Assembly (NCBI GenBank): GCA_018062135.1
Contig: JAGOSW010000002.1
Location: 27,849 to 91,848, forward strand
From: Candidatus Woesebacteria bacterium
Lineage (GTDB): Bacteria > Patescibacteriota > Microgenomatia > UBA1406 > HO2-37-13b
Length of the DNA stretch: 64,000 nucleotides
Direction: 5' to 3'
Positions 37,509-45,006 of this stretch are shown here, one piece after another. Under the pieces are notes generated by a model. It searched no databases, had not been told where the DNA came from, and worked only from the letters and a program-made list of their open reading frames with translations. Position numbers and translations under genes: made by a program. The stretch's first letter is position 1. Every line of letters begins with the position of its first letter.

Positions 37509-38730
37509 CTTTTGTATTGAGAACGTTTAATTCAGTAAAAAGATATTCAAGTTTTTTTTCTAGTGCAGTCATAATGCTCTGCTTTTCTTCGGCGGGTAAA
37601 TTCCATACTTCTTTTTTAAAATTACCCCATGCTTTTTTTCGAGATTTATATATAAATTGCTCGTCTGTCATGCCTTCCTTGAATTCTTCGCGCGCATTTT
37701 CTCTTAGCCATGCCCACATCTTTTGCTTTAGCCCATCATTTATGTGGGCATACACAATATTTTGAAATTCTGTTGCCAAATGAATTTCGAGCGTTTTACA
37801 GTCTGGGAATTTATTGAAAAGATTTTCTGGAAGTGTCGAAGCTCCATGTTGCACAGGGCCACCCAATCCATATTTGTTTCTTGCGACATCTCCAATGTCC
37901 TGGATAACCTTAAAATCAATATCTACCTGTGCCATGGTGCCATCTGGTAATGGAACGCCACCATGGCTCGTTCCTGTTTGAATAGCTACTTTACTAATTC
38001 CTGGCAAATCTTTCTCTTTATTCTGATCATATCCTTTCATAAAAGCCTCAAAATCTTCAACTGTGCTATTTTTACCGCCTATATGACCTATCTCTCCTCC
38101 AATTGAAACCATTACACCTTCTGGCTGAACAGAGCGGATGTACTTAGTCATGAGAGAAGTCATTTCGTAGTTATGTATCTGTTGTTCATCAAGCGTTGCT
38201 TTTTCTAAGTCGACTAACGTCGATCCATCAATATCAATATTGTAGAAAGCCCCATCAAGGGAACGACGAATTAGATCTTTAACTCGCTCAATTTCCTTTT
38301 CAGGTGACTCTCTAAAAATGTCAGCTTTCATTTGGTAATGATCGCCTTGAATAAATACTGGACCTCGGTAACCAACTTTTATTGCGCCAGCAATTATGGA
38401 CGCAGAATATTCTGAAGGGGGTTGACCTGTGTATTGTTGTTCGGTATTTGCCAGTTCAAAGATCATACAGCCAACGTTGTGTTTCATGGCTAAAGAGAAT
38501 GCTTTTTGCGCAAAGTCGTATGAGAGCATTCGTACATTCATTGCTGGAACGGTAAATCCTGACAATTCTCCACGACCAAAAGCCATATAGACTTCATGCA
38601 TCGACTGTGAATAAATTCCTTTTTCCTTACCTAATGCTCTTATTGCTTTTTGAGCTGCGATTCTTTCTTCCTCGTTTTCTGAGAGAGCAGAAGTATATGC
38701 TAGTTCGTCTATAGTAGATTGTGATTGCAT
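37486..38730 (-). CDS. fba: class II fructose-bisphosphate aldolase
   Basis: A 414-residue zinc aldolase splitting fructose-1,6-bisphosphate. FTVPAMNVR near residue 59, FIQGDHYQ with the catalytic/zinc region, GGEIGHIGGKNS, and GTSHGGVPLPDG are recognisable. The sequence is longer and more divergent than E. coli FbaA, so a tagatose-bisphosphate-type aldolase is possible. Operon with pgk, under a divergent promoter next to the TrpR-like regulator. Confidence 0.85.
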   Translation of the reverse strand: MQSQSTIDELAYTSALSENEEERIAAQKAIRALGKEKGIYSQSMHEVYMAFGRGELSGFTVPAMNVRMLSYDFAQKAFSLAMKHNVGCMIFELANTEQQYTGQPPSEYSASIIAGAIKVGYRGPVFIQGDHYQMKADIFRESPEKEIERVKDLIRRSLDGAFYNIDIDGSTLVDLEKATLDEQQIHNYEMTSLMTKYIRSVQPEGVMVSIGGEIGHIGGKNSTVEDFEAFMKGYDQNKEKDLPGISKVAIQTGTSHGGVPLPDGTMAQVDIDFKVIQDIGDVARNKYGLGGPVQHGASTLPENLFNKFPDCKTLEIHLATEFQNIVYAHINDGLKQKMWAWLRENAREEFKEGMTDEQFIYKSRKKAWGNFKKEVWNLPAEEKQSIMTALEKKLEYLFTELNVLNTKDAVSRFV

Positions 38731-38743
38731 GTTTCTGAGCTAA

Positions 38744-38772
38744 AATGTAGCTTAAATTAAGTTTAATGTCAA
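38744..38772 (-). promoter_or_regulatory. promoter of the fba-pgk operon
   Basis: On the minus strand TTGACA (38767-38772), a 17-base spacer and TACATT (38744-38749), 13 bases before the ATG. Its -35 box lies 13 bases from the -35 box of the divergent TrpR-like gene. Confidence 0.75.
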
Positions 38773-38785
38773 GTTTATTTACGTC

Positions 38786-38813
38786 TTGACACCTCAATAA
38801 ATACTAGTATACT
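38786..38813 (+). promoter_or_regulatory. promoter of the TrpR-like gene 1
   Basis: TTGACA (38786-38791), a 16-base spacer and TATACT (38808-38813), 11 bases before the ATG at 38825. The -10 box lies inside the palindrome at 38803-38816. Confidence 0.8.
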
Positions 38814-38816
38814 AGT
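38803..38816. promoter_or_regulatory. trp-operator-like palindrome over the -10 box
   Basis: The perfect 14-bp palindrome ACTAGTATACTAGT covers the -10 box. The E. coli trp operator core is ACTAGTTAACTAGT, so only the two central bases are exchanged; the following AC also matches the E. coli operator. Position and the TrpR-like recognition helix of the adjacent gene imply autorepression. Binding is inferred. Confidence 0.75.
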
Positions 38817-38824
38817 ACGATAGT

Positions 38825-39112
38825 ATGATATCAAAAACTAAAATCTCTAAAATAGTCGAAGTATTCTCATCTCTAAAAAATGATGGAGAAGTACAAGATT
38901 TTATACAAGGCATATTCACGGAAAAAGAACTGAATGAAATAGTTCAAAGACTTGAAATTGTGAAAGCTCTTCATGAAGGAGTTCCACATCATGACATTGC
39001 AAAGAAACTTGGTGTTGGTGTGGCGACAGTAACTCGCGGATCTAAAGAAATTAAAAAAGGTCGATTCTCATATCTTTTAAACTCTTCTTGGCGACTCAAT
39101 AGATCAAAGTAG
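38825..39112 (+). CDS. TrpR/YerC-like DNA-binding regulator 1
   Basis: A 95-residue helical repressor-fold protein. The helix-turn-helix is at about 53-76, and the recognition helix reads GVGVATVTRGS (63-73), against GAGIATITRGS in E. coli TrpR, so the base-reading surface is nearly identical. The N-terminal QRLEIVKAL region fits the TrpR-YerC/YecD group, which lacks a known tryptophan pocket role. Divergent from fba-pgk; its own promoter carries a trp-like operator. Any effector is unknown. Confidence 0.88.
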   Translation: MISKTKISKIVEVFSSLKNDGEVQDFIQGIFTEKELNEIVQRLEIVKALHEGVPHHDIAKKLGVGVATVTRGSKEIKKGRFSYLLNSSWRLNRSK

Positions 39113-39195
39113 TATTTTGGTGCTGAGTCTATATTCTTTCAAATTCTCAATATGTATTCATCGCCGCAATACTGCGGGCAAAAAAGGAGTTTCTA
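39113..39195 (+). promoter_or_regulatory. leader of G+C-rich islet 2, gene A
   Basis: A small hairpin CCGCA/TGCGG lies at about 39163-39176, followed by A-rich sequence and a canonical AAGGAG SD (39184-39189) before the GTG at 39196. I see no convincing promoter hexamers, so transcription may read through from the TrpR-like gene. Confidence 0.4.
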
Positions 39196-39396
39196 GTGTC
39201 TGGATATTGTTGGTGGGACTGGGCTGGATTGAACTATTCGACGAGTGAACCGGCGAAGAAGGTGTGCGAGACGTGCAAAGATACTCGCATCGTACCTGCA
39301 CCTGCCGGAGGTTGGGATCTCGACCCTGAAATGGTTCCATGTCCGGACTGCTGTCCTGATGAAGCGGCACAGGCATCTACTAATCCTGCGCAGTAA
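39196..39396 (+). CDS. small CxxC/CPxC zinc-ribbon-like protein, G+C-rich islet 2, gene A
   Basis: A 66-residue protein from GTG 39196 behind a perfect AAGGAG SD. Two cysteine pairs (VCETC about 24-28 and CPDC about 49-52), with a spacer rich in Pro and Gly, form a likely treble-clef or DnaJ-like zinc ribbon. The N-terminus is aromatic (C-W-W-D-W). Strong G+C bias compared with neighbours. No homologue recognised. It ends before the bidirectional hairpin at 39433-39466. Confidence 0.65.
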   Translation: MSGYCWWDWAGLNYSTSEPAKKVCETCKDTRIVPAPAGGWDLDPEMVPCPDCCPDEAAQASTNPAQ

Positions 39397-39432
39397 GCTT
39401 GCACAGCGGAAGTAGGTGCTCATGCAAAGTGT

Positions 39433-39480
39433 GTGGCCAGCAGAGAGGGCAATCTCTGCTGGCCACGTTGTCTTCGATTT
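39433..39480. terminator. bidirectional terminator hairpin between the convergent islet 2 genes
   Basis: A perfect 14-bp stem (39433-39446 with 39453-39466, loop GGGCAA). A T-rich tail follows on the plus strand. The minus-strand gene ends 13 bases away, so the hairpin can serve both genes. Confidence 0.75.
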
Positions 39481-39706
39481 ATCGCAAGGGCATCTCCGTA
39501 TGGTATCCGTAGGTATCGGAACCGAACCAGAAAAAGCTCCCTCGGAAGTTCGGAATGGTCTTGTGTTTGGCACCCCATCGGCCGCCACGGGGGCCAAAAT
39601 GTGTGTCTTCCAGCTTCCATTCATCCGGATCCAGGTTGCACTTCCGCATGAAGTTGCGGGCGTCCTGTTCGGTGAAATCGCCGTGTAGTTCTAGTTCCAT
39701 GTCCAT
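39479..39706 (-). CDS. small hypothetical protein, G+C-rich islet 2, gene B
   Basis: A 75-residue protein with a strong SD (AAGGAGA) 6 bases before the ATG at 39706. It is acidic at the N-terminus (DMELELHGDFTEQDARNF) and rich in Gly and aromatic residues later (FGPRGGRWGAKH, FFWFGSDTYGYH). No signal peptide or membrane segment. Family not recognised. It converges on gene A. Confidence 0.65.
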   Translation of the reverse strand: MDMELELHGDFTEQDARNFMRKCNLDPDEWKLEDTHFGPRGGRWGAKHKTIPNFRGSFFWFGSDTYGYHTEMPLR

Positions 39707-39764
39707 CTCCTTGGCTAGTAAAGAGGTTAACGCGGTTGTTGTCCATATCTATGTTTGCCCACAC

Positions 39765-39816
39765 AGATTGCGACAGATGAAAAGGTGGTTGAGTACCTTC
39801 TCATGTGTCGCAATCT
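39765..39816. repeat. long inverted repeat (22-bp arms)
   Basis: Arms 39765-39786 and 39795-39816 match at 20 of 22 positions around an 8-base loop. No T-tract follows, so it is not an intrinsic terminator. On the minus strand it lies upstream of islet 2 gene B and could be a 5' stability hairpin; on DNA level it could be a cruciform or a dimer-protein site. Role unknown. Confidence 0.7.
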
Positions 39817-39839
39817 TCATCGTATTTGTAAAAGTGCAT

Positions 39840-39864
39840 AAAAAAACCTCCCTTGTGGGGAGGT
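39840..39864 (-). terminator. intrinsic terminator on the minus strand
   Basis: Stem CCTCCC/GGGAGG (39847-39852 with 39858-39863), extendable by one A-T pair, next to a run of A on the plus strand, which is a U-tract on the minus strand. It ends a minus-strand transcript from higher coordinates. Confidence 0.8.
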
Positions 39865-39968
39865 CAAGTCTGTGCTTGTTAGTAGGTAATGCTTTATGTC
39901 GCGCAATAACTACCCTCCCCGAAGAGAAGGTAGTAGAGGTACAAATTGTTGAATGAAAAGTTATTCAT
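39865..39968 (-). ncRNA. possible structured RNA or micro-ORF transcript
   Basis: The minus strand contains a 10-bp hairpin closed by a UUCG tetraloop (39910-39933, two G-U pairs) and ends at the terminator 39840-39864. The same stretch also has a 24-codon frame from ATG 39968 to TAA 39894 (start M-N-N-F-S-F). No promoter with good spacing is seen, so it may depend on read-through from the transcript above 39989. RNA or peptide cannot be decided. Confidence 0.35.
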
Positions 39969-39988
39969 GTTTATTAATTTTTTGGCAC

Positions 39989-40010
39989 AAAAAAACCCGC
40001 TTTTCGCGGG
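39989..40010 (-). terminator. intrinsic terminator on the minus strand
   Basis: Stem CCCGC/GCGGG (39996-40000 with 40006-40010), followed on the minus strand by seven U. It closes the short transcription unit that starts near 40104. Confidence 0.85.
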
Positions 40011-40104
40011 CTGGTAATTGAACTATGTTTTTTATGCCATAGCAATACCAACCTTTTGGGCATAATATGCTGGCACAAATTGGTTGGATCTTGCTTTTAA
40101 CATT
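39989..40104 (-). ncRNA. candidate ~115-nt structured RNA that also encodes a 23-residue leaderless micro-ORF
   Basis: A complete minus-strand unit: promoter (40111-40138), predicted start near 40104, terminator at 39996-40010. Foldable stems: GCAA 40091-40094 with 40042-40045 and CCAACC 40082-40087 with 40048-40053, an inner GCAT/ATGC hairpin, and CTATG/CATAG before the terminator. The same RNA opens with ATG (40103) and encodes 23 residues to TAA (40032-40034), beginning M-L-K-A-R-S and ending G-I-A-M-A. It does not match tmRNA, SRP or 6S RNA by the features I know. Confidence 0.55.
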
Positions 40105-40110
40105 AAAGGT

Positions 40111-40138
40111 ATTATAGCGTAAGATTTACCTTTTACAA
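40111..40138 (-). promoter_or_regulatory. promoter of the micro-ORF/small RNA unit
   Basis: On the minus strand TTGTAA (40133-40138), a 16-base spacer and a perfect TATAAT (40111-40116). The ATG at 40103 is 7 bases past the -10 box. Confidence 0.7.
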
Positions 40139-40185
40139 CACCCTAAAAAATTATCGACAATCTTACTACACTTTTCCTAAGTATT

Positions 40186-40256
40186 CGCGTAGTACTGCAC
40201 GATATCAGAAATAAATAATGAGCTTGTTTTCTTTTGTGAATGCGCGTAGTACTACA
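40186..40256. repeat. two direct repeats upstream of TrpR-like gene 2
   Basis: CGCGTAGTACTGCA (40186-40199) and CGCGTAGTACTACA (40243-40256) match at 13 of 14 bases, 57 bp apart. Both contain the palindrome AGTACT; in the second it extends to GTAGTACTAC. They lie between the divergent small RNA unit and TrpR-like gene 2 and are plausible operators for one of them. Confidence 0.6.
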
Positions 40257-40334
40257 TCGTTACTTCGTAATTGGTATGAGCAATTCGCCATCCCTGCAAT
40301 CAATTTTTAACAATCGGATATTAGTATATGCAAT

Positions 40335-40664
40335 ATGGCTAGAAGTGATCAAAAAAGCACTGAAGATATTATTAAATCGGAATATTACAACGAGCTTGTG
40401 TTTCTACTACAAAACTTAAATTCTGAAGAGAAAGCAGAAGATTTTTTACTCAGTGTTTTTACACCAACAGAGGCATTCAATATTTCTCAAAGACTTAGTA
40501 TTGTTGAATACATTAATTTAGGTTACACACATAGAAAAATCGCAAAGCTATTGCATGTAAGCATTACTACAGTTTCTCGAGCCTCTAGACAAATCAAAGA
40601 AGGTCGATTTGTACGCTTTTATAGTGAAGAAAGTCTCCTATCCTCATTAGAGGATCCGGATTAA
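40335..40664 (+). CDS. TrpR/YerC-like DNA-binding regulator 2
   Basis: A 109-residue paralogue of the regulator at 38825. The fold and the HTH (about 64-87) match, but the recognition helix is HVSITTVSRAS instead of GVGVATVTRGS, so it should read a different site. An N-terminal extension of about 15 residues and an acidic C-terminus are extra. The leaderless SUF operon begins 15 bases after its stop; whether it controls SUF is open. Confidence 0.82.
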   Translation: MARSDQKSTEDIIKSEYYNELVFLLQNLNSEEKAEDFLLSVFTPTEAFNISQRLSIVEYINLGYTHRKIAKLLHVSITTVSRASRQIKEGRFVRFYSEESLLSSLEDPD

Positions 40665-40666
40665 GG

Positions 40667-40672
40667 TATAAT
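40667..40672 (+). promoter_or_regulatory. -10 box of the SUF operon, leaderless
   Basis: TATAAT followed by 7 bases and the sufC ATG at 40680; no SD. Confidence 0.65.
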
Positions 40673-40679
40673 AGCCGGT

Positions 40680-41396
40680 ATGTTGCAAGTCAAAAATCTC
40701 ACCGTCTCAATAGGTGAGAAACAAATTCTAGACAATCTAAACTTTACTTTTGAAAAAGGAAAGGTCTATGCAATTATGGGTCCTAATGGCTCAGGAAAAT
40801 CTACTCTTGCCGCAAGCATAATGGGGCATCCGCTTTATTCGATTTCACCAAAATCCAAAATCATTTATAATGATGTGGAAATTCAGGAAGAAGAATCATA
40901 TAAACGATCAAAAAAAGGTATTTTCCTCTCTTTCCAATCTCCATTAACACTTTCTGGAGTGAATATTTTCCAACTTCTACGCGTTGCACTTGATGGAAAA
41001 ATGGAGCCTTTAGCTCTTAAAAACAAGCTAAAAGACCTTGCAAAGGAATTGAAAATCAAAGAAGAGTTAATTTCTCGTTCATTAAACGACGGGTTTTCCG
41101 GCGGTGAAAAAAAGAAAATGGAAGTTATGCAAGCTGCAATCATGAAACCATCTTTCCTCATGCTTGATGAAATTGATACGGGAGTTGATATCGATTCACT
41201 TAAGACTATTGCAGAATTTATCTCACAAATGAAGAATAACGACAGAACAATTGTCATAATTACTCATTACAATCGTATTCTAAAGTACCTCAGTCCTGAC
41301 GAGGTGCTCATTATTATCAATGGAAAGATTGCATCCCAAGGTACTGCTGAGCTAGCACAAAAAATTGAAACACAGGGATACGGGTGGATAGAATGA
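40680..41396 (+). CDS. sufC: Fe-S cluster assembly ATPase SufC
   Basis: A 238-residue ABC-type ATPase of the SufBC(D) scaffold. Walker A GPNGSGKS (34-41), signature FSGGEKKKMEV, Walker B FLMLDEID and the switch H in IITHYNR are present. First gene of the operon; its stop overlaps the sufB start (ATGA). Confidence 0.97.
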   Translation: MLQVKNLTVSIGEKQILDNLNFTFEKGKVYAIMGPNGSGKSTLAASIMGHPLYSISPKSKIIYNDVEIQEEESYKRSKKGIFLSFQSPLTLSGVNIFQLLRVALDGKMEPLALKNKLKDLAKELKIKEELISRSLNDGFSGGEKKKMEVMQAAIMKPSFLMLDEIDTGVDIDSLKTIAEFISQMKNNDRTIVIITHYNRILKYLSPDEVLIIINGKIASQGTAELAQKIETQGYGWIE

Positions 41397-42799
41397 CCAA
41401 AACTAAAGATTCACAAAATTTAGACTTCGACTATAAATACGGATTCTCAATGCCCGATACCTCAGTTGTAAGAATTCCCAAAGGAATTAATGAAGAAGTA
41501 GTTCGTCAAATTTCTGCTCTTAAAAACGAGCCGGAATGGATGACTGATATTCGTGTGAAAAGCTATCAGATTTTTTTAGAAAAACAAATGCCCGAATGGG
41601 GAGCTGATCTTTCTGCGATAAATTTTGACGAAATAACATACTTTGCCCGAGCGACAAAAGACCAGTCAAGTTCATGGGAAGATCTTCCTGCAGAAATAAA
41701 AGAAACATACGATAAGATTGGTGTGCCAGAAGCAGAAAGAAATTTCCTTGCGGGCGTTTCTGCACAGTATGATTCTGAAGTTGTATATGAGAGTTTTAGT
41801 AAGGAGCTCAATAAAATTGGTGTGATTTTTTGTGACATGGATACTGCCTTACAAAAATATCCAGAGATTGTAAAAGAATATTTTACGACGCTTATTCCAC
41901 CACATGATAATAAGTTTGCAGCGTTAAATACAGCAACGTGGTCTGGAGGGTCATTCGTATATGTGCCGAAAGGCGTACATGTAAAGCTTCCTTTGCAAGC
42001 ATACTTCAGAATAAATTCTGAGAGATTTGGACAGTTTGAACGCACTTTAATCATTGCAGAAGAAGATAGTCAAGTGCACTATGTAGAAGGTTGTACGGCG
42101 CCAATATATACAACGGATTCTCTCCATGCCGCCGTTGTAGAAATCTTTGTTAAGCCGCGCGCAAAAGTTCGCTATACCACAGTTCAAAACTGGAGCAATA
42201 ACGTGTATAACCTTGTGACAAAGCGCGCGAAAGCCGAGGATCATGCCCTTATGGAGTGGATTGACTGTAATATAGGAAGCAAAGTGACGATGAAGTATCC
42301 TTCCGTATATCTTGTTGGCGACTACGCGCGAGGTGAAGTATTATCGATTGCGTATGCTGGCGCTAACCAGCACCAAGACGCTGGTGCGAAAATGATGCAT
42401 ATGGCGCCCCACACATCTTCACGCATTGTTTCAAAATCAATCTCAAAGGCAGGTGGCAGAACATCATATCGTGGCCTCATAACTGTAACTCCTGCGGCAA
42501 CTGATTCACAGGTTTATGTCTCTTGTGATGCTCTTTTGCTTGATGAGACATCGCGTTCTGATACCTATCCATACATGAAGATTAAGAATAATGAAGTAGA
42601 AGTTCAGCACGAAGCAACTGTTGAGAAAATTGGTGAGGAAAAACTTTTTTATCTTATGTCGCGGGGAATTGAGAGATCTGCTGCAGAAGGAATGCTTGTC
42701 AATGGATTTATAGAGCCCGTCACAAAGGAGATTCCTTTTGAGTATTCTATCGAGTTAAATCGACTTATTAATTTAGAAATGGCTGGTTCAGTAGGCTAA
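41393..42799 (+). CDS. sufB: Fe-S cluster scaffold protein SufB
   Basis: A 468-residue scaffold. I start at the ATG at 41393, which overlaps the sufC stop, rather than at an upstream GTG inside sufC. SufB landmarks: SGGSFVYVPKGVHV, EGCTAP, a long beta-helix, and EVQHEATVEKIGEEKLFYLMSRGI near the C-terminus. Full length. Confidence 0.96.
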   Translation: MTKTKDSQNLDFDYKYGFSMPDTSVVRIPKGINEEVVRQISALKNEPEWMTDIRVKSYQIFLEKQMPEWGADLSAINFDEITYFARATKDQSSSWEDLPAEIKETYDKIGVPEAERNFLAGVSAQYDSEVVYESFSKELNKIGVIFCDMDTALQKYPEIVKEYFTTLIPPHDNKFAALNTATWSGGSFVYVPKGVHVKLPLQAYFRINSERFGQFERTLIIAEEDSQVHYVEGCTAPIYTTDSLHAAVVEIFVKPRAKVRYTTVQNWSNNVYNLVTKRAKAEDHALMEWIDCNIGSKVTMKYPSVYLVGDYARGEVLSIAYAGANQHQDAGAKMMHMAPHTSSRIVSKSISKAGGRTSYRGLITVTPAATDSQVYVSCDALLLDETSRSDTYPYMKIKNNEVEVQHEATVEKIGEEKLFYLMSRGIERSAAEGMLVNGFIEPVTKEIPFEYSIELNRLINLEMAGSVG

Positions 42800-42800
42800 T

Positions 42801-43400
42801 ATGAAAACCCACATTCACGTTTTAGAGAAAGGTCATACACAAGAGGAGTATGTCGTTAACGATGTTGATAACCAGATATTCCTTTTGTACAACTACTCAG
42901 GAAAACTCCATGTCAAAATTCAAAAGGAACAAGCAAAAGTATATATTTTTGGCATTTATGTAGGAAAGGGAGACGACAATATTAAAATAAAGACAATTCA
43001 GGATCACCAAATGGGCAAATCGTTATCTGACCTGTTTATTCGCGGCGTTTTTTTCGACAATGCAAAATTCCTATACGAGGGTCTTATTACCATCGCAAAA
43101 AACGCACAACAATCAAACGCCTACCAGAAAAATCAGAATCTTCTTTTATCGAAAGGGGCATTTGTAGATTCGCGCCCTTTTTTAGAAATCGAAGCAAACG
43201 ACGTGCGATGTACGCACGGCTCTACAACAGGTAGAATAGACAAGGAGCAGTTATATTATATGAATATGCGAGGCATTGATAATGAAAATGCACAGAAAAT
43301 TATTGTCGATGGATTTATTGAAGAAGTGTTTATCAAAATTGCAGAAATTTCTGGTAAAAGTTCTGATATAGACATGTTAAGAAAAAAAATTGTACAATAA
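42801..43400 (+). CDS. sufD: short SufD-like protein
   Basis: A 199-residue protein placed where sufD is expected. Only the C-terminal SufBD core is recognisable (GAFVDSRPFLEIEANDVRCTHGS, IDKEQLYYMNMRGID, IIVDGFIEEV); normal SufD has about 420 residues. It may be a minimal partner for SufB or a divergent remnant. One base separates it from sufB. Confidence 0.8.
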   Translation: MKTHIHVLEKGHTQEEYVVNDVDNQIFLLYNYSGKLHVKIQKEQAKVYIFGIYVGKGDDNIKIKTIQDHQMGKSLSDLFIRGVFFDNAKFLYEGLITIAKNAQQSNAYQKNQNLLLSKGAFVDSRPFLEIEANDVRCTHGSTTGRIDKEQLYYMNMRGIDNENAQKIIVDGFIEEVFIKIAEISGKSSDIDMLRKKIVQ

Positions 43401-43405
43401 GCCCT

Positions 43406-44629
43406 ATGAAATCGATGGCTGATTATAGAAAAGATTTCCCTATTCTTCAGAATCATCCAGACGTTGTGTACTTCGATTCAACTGCCACTTCCTTAAAGCC
43501 ACAAGTGGTTATTGATGCAATTTCCCATTATTACACACACTTTGGAGCAAACATTCACAGAGGAATATATGATCTTTCTGAATCTGCAACAGAAGCATTC
43601 GAAGAGACAAGAAGTGTTGTTGCGGAATTTTTAAATGCTTCAGAAGACGAGGTAATATTTACTCGCGGAACGACAGAATCAATGAATCTCCTAGGATATA
43701 CAGTGGGCGAGCAAATTGTTGAAGAGGGCGATGAAGTTGTAGCGACACTAATGGAGCATCATGCAAATTTTGTGACATGGCAACAACTTGCTGCACGAAA
43801 AAAAGCGAAATTTAAAGTTGTAGAAATTGATGAAAACGGCGACTTAGATATTGAGCATTTAGATAAATATATTGGTCCAAAAACAAAAATATTCGCATGC
43901 ACATACGTCTCGAACGTATTAGGCATTATTAATCCAATCGTAGAAATTGTGAAAGCAGTACGATCTATAAATCCAAATACACTAATTGTTATTGATGCGG
44001 CACAGGCAGTGCCACACATAAAAATAGATGTGTGCGACATAGATTGTGATTTCCTTGCTTTTTCTGCGCACAAGATGTGTGGTCCAACAGGTGTTGGTGT
44101 TCTGTATGGTAAGAGAGAAAGATTAGCTGAAATGAAGCCATTTATGTATGGAGGAGACATGATTCTGAATGTATTCGTGGATTCTTCGACGTATCAAGAA
44201 CCTCCATATCGCTTCGAAGCCGGAACGCCACATATTTCAGGCATAATCGCATTTAAAGAATCTATTCGTTATCTCCAAGAAGTAACATTCGAAGCGATTG
44301 AAGAACATGAGAAGAAACTATCCGACCTTTTTATGAAATTAACCAAGGAAAGCCTAGGAGATCGACTAATCATTATGGGTGAGAACAGCAAGTATCCTCG
44401 AGTAGCAGTTATGGCAATGGCTGTTAAGAATACTCATCCGCACGATCTAGCTGATTTACTAAATGATGACCATATGTGTGTGAGGGCAGGTCACCATTGT
44501 GCAATGCCACTGCATAGTTTCTTCAAAATTCCAGCTTCAACGCGCGCAAGTATGTATTTCTATAACACCGAAGAAGAAATAACCAGATTTGTGGAGTCAT
44601 TTGTTAAAGCAGTAGACTTATTTTCATGA
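43406..44629 (+). CDS. sufS: cysteine desulfurase SufS
   Basis: A 407-residue PLP enzyme supplying sulfur from cysteine. The PLP lysine is in FSAHKMCGPTG, the catalytic cysteine in RAGHHCAMP, with DAAQAVPH and EAGTPHISG as further class V landmarks. An alternative start is the ATG 9 bases later. Its stop overlaps the sufU start by 4 bases. Confidence 0.96.
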   Translation: MKSMADYRKDFPILQNHPDVVYFDSTATSLKPQVVIDAISHYYTHFGANIHRGIYDLSESATEAFEETRSVVAEFLNASEDEVIFTRGTTESMNLLGYTVGEQIVEEGDEVVATLMEHHANFVTWQQLAARKKAKFKVVEIDENGDLDIEHLDKYIGPKTKIFACTYVSNVLGIINPIVEIVKAVRSINPNTLIVIDAAQAVPHIKIDVCDIDCDFLAFSAHKMCGPTGVGVLYGKRERLAEMKPFMYGGDMILNVFVDSSTYQEPPYRFEAGTPHISGIIAFKESIRYLQEVTFEAIEEHEKKLSDLFMKLTKESLGDRLIIMGENSKYPRVAVMAMAVKNTHPHDLADLLNDDHMCVRAGHHCAMPLHSFFKIPASTRASMYFYNTEEEITRFVESFVKAVDLFS

Positions 44630-45006
44630 GTATTGATATCTATAAAGAAGTGATTCTTGATCACTATAAAAGCCCTCGAAACTTTGGCACTTTTGAAACA
44701 TCGCCAAATAAAGCAAATGTAGCCAATCCTTTATGTGGCGATTCCATTACTATGGAACTAAGAATTGAAGGTGATTCAATTGAAGACATCAGATTTAATG
44801 GCGAGGGATGTGCTATTGCAATAGCTTCAGCGTCACTCTTAACCGAATATGCAAAAAATAAAAAGCTGAGTGACTTGACAATCTTAACTAAAGATTCTAT
44901 GCTAGATTTGCTCTCCGTAGAGTTGTCGCCAAATCGTTTAAAATGTGCGCTTGTTTCATTAGAGGCGCTTCAAAGAGCAATAAAAACATATGGATCAAAC
45001 ACCTAA
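44626..45006 (+). CDS. sufU: Fe-S assembly sulfur acceptor SufU
   Basis: A 126-residue IscU-fold protein that takes sulfur from SufS. The three cysteines are C37 (PLCGD), C62 (GEGCAI) and C107 (RLKCALV). D39 of the CGD motif fits the SufU zinc ligand. Overlaps the ferredoxin gene by 17 bases. Confidence 0.94.
   Translation: MSIDIYKEVILDHYKSPRNFGTFETSPNKANVANPLCGDSITMELRIEGDSIEDIRFNGEGCAIAIASASLLTEYAKNKKLSDLTILTKDSMLDLLSVELSPNRLKCALVSLEALQRAIKTYGSNT

Noticed and set aside
39555-39956. 133-residue frame on the plus strand of islet 2 and its downstream region
   Set aside because: It runs antisense through the SD-led minus-strand gene, the 22-bp hairpin and the A-tract of a terminator; no SD and no protein-like composition.
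39989-40104. tmRNA with a proteolysis tag ending in A-M-A
   Set aside because: The peptide end recalls a tag, but the RNA is only ~115 nt and has no tRNA-like GGGG...TTCGA acceptor/T-arm ends.
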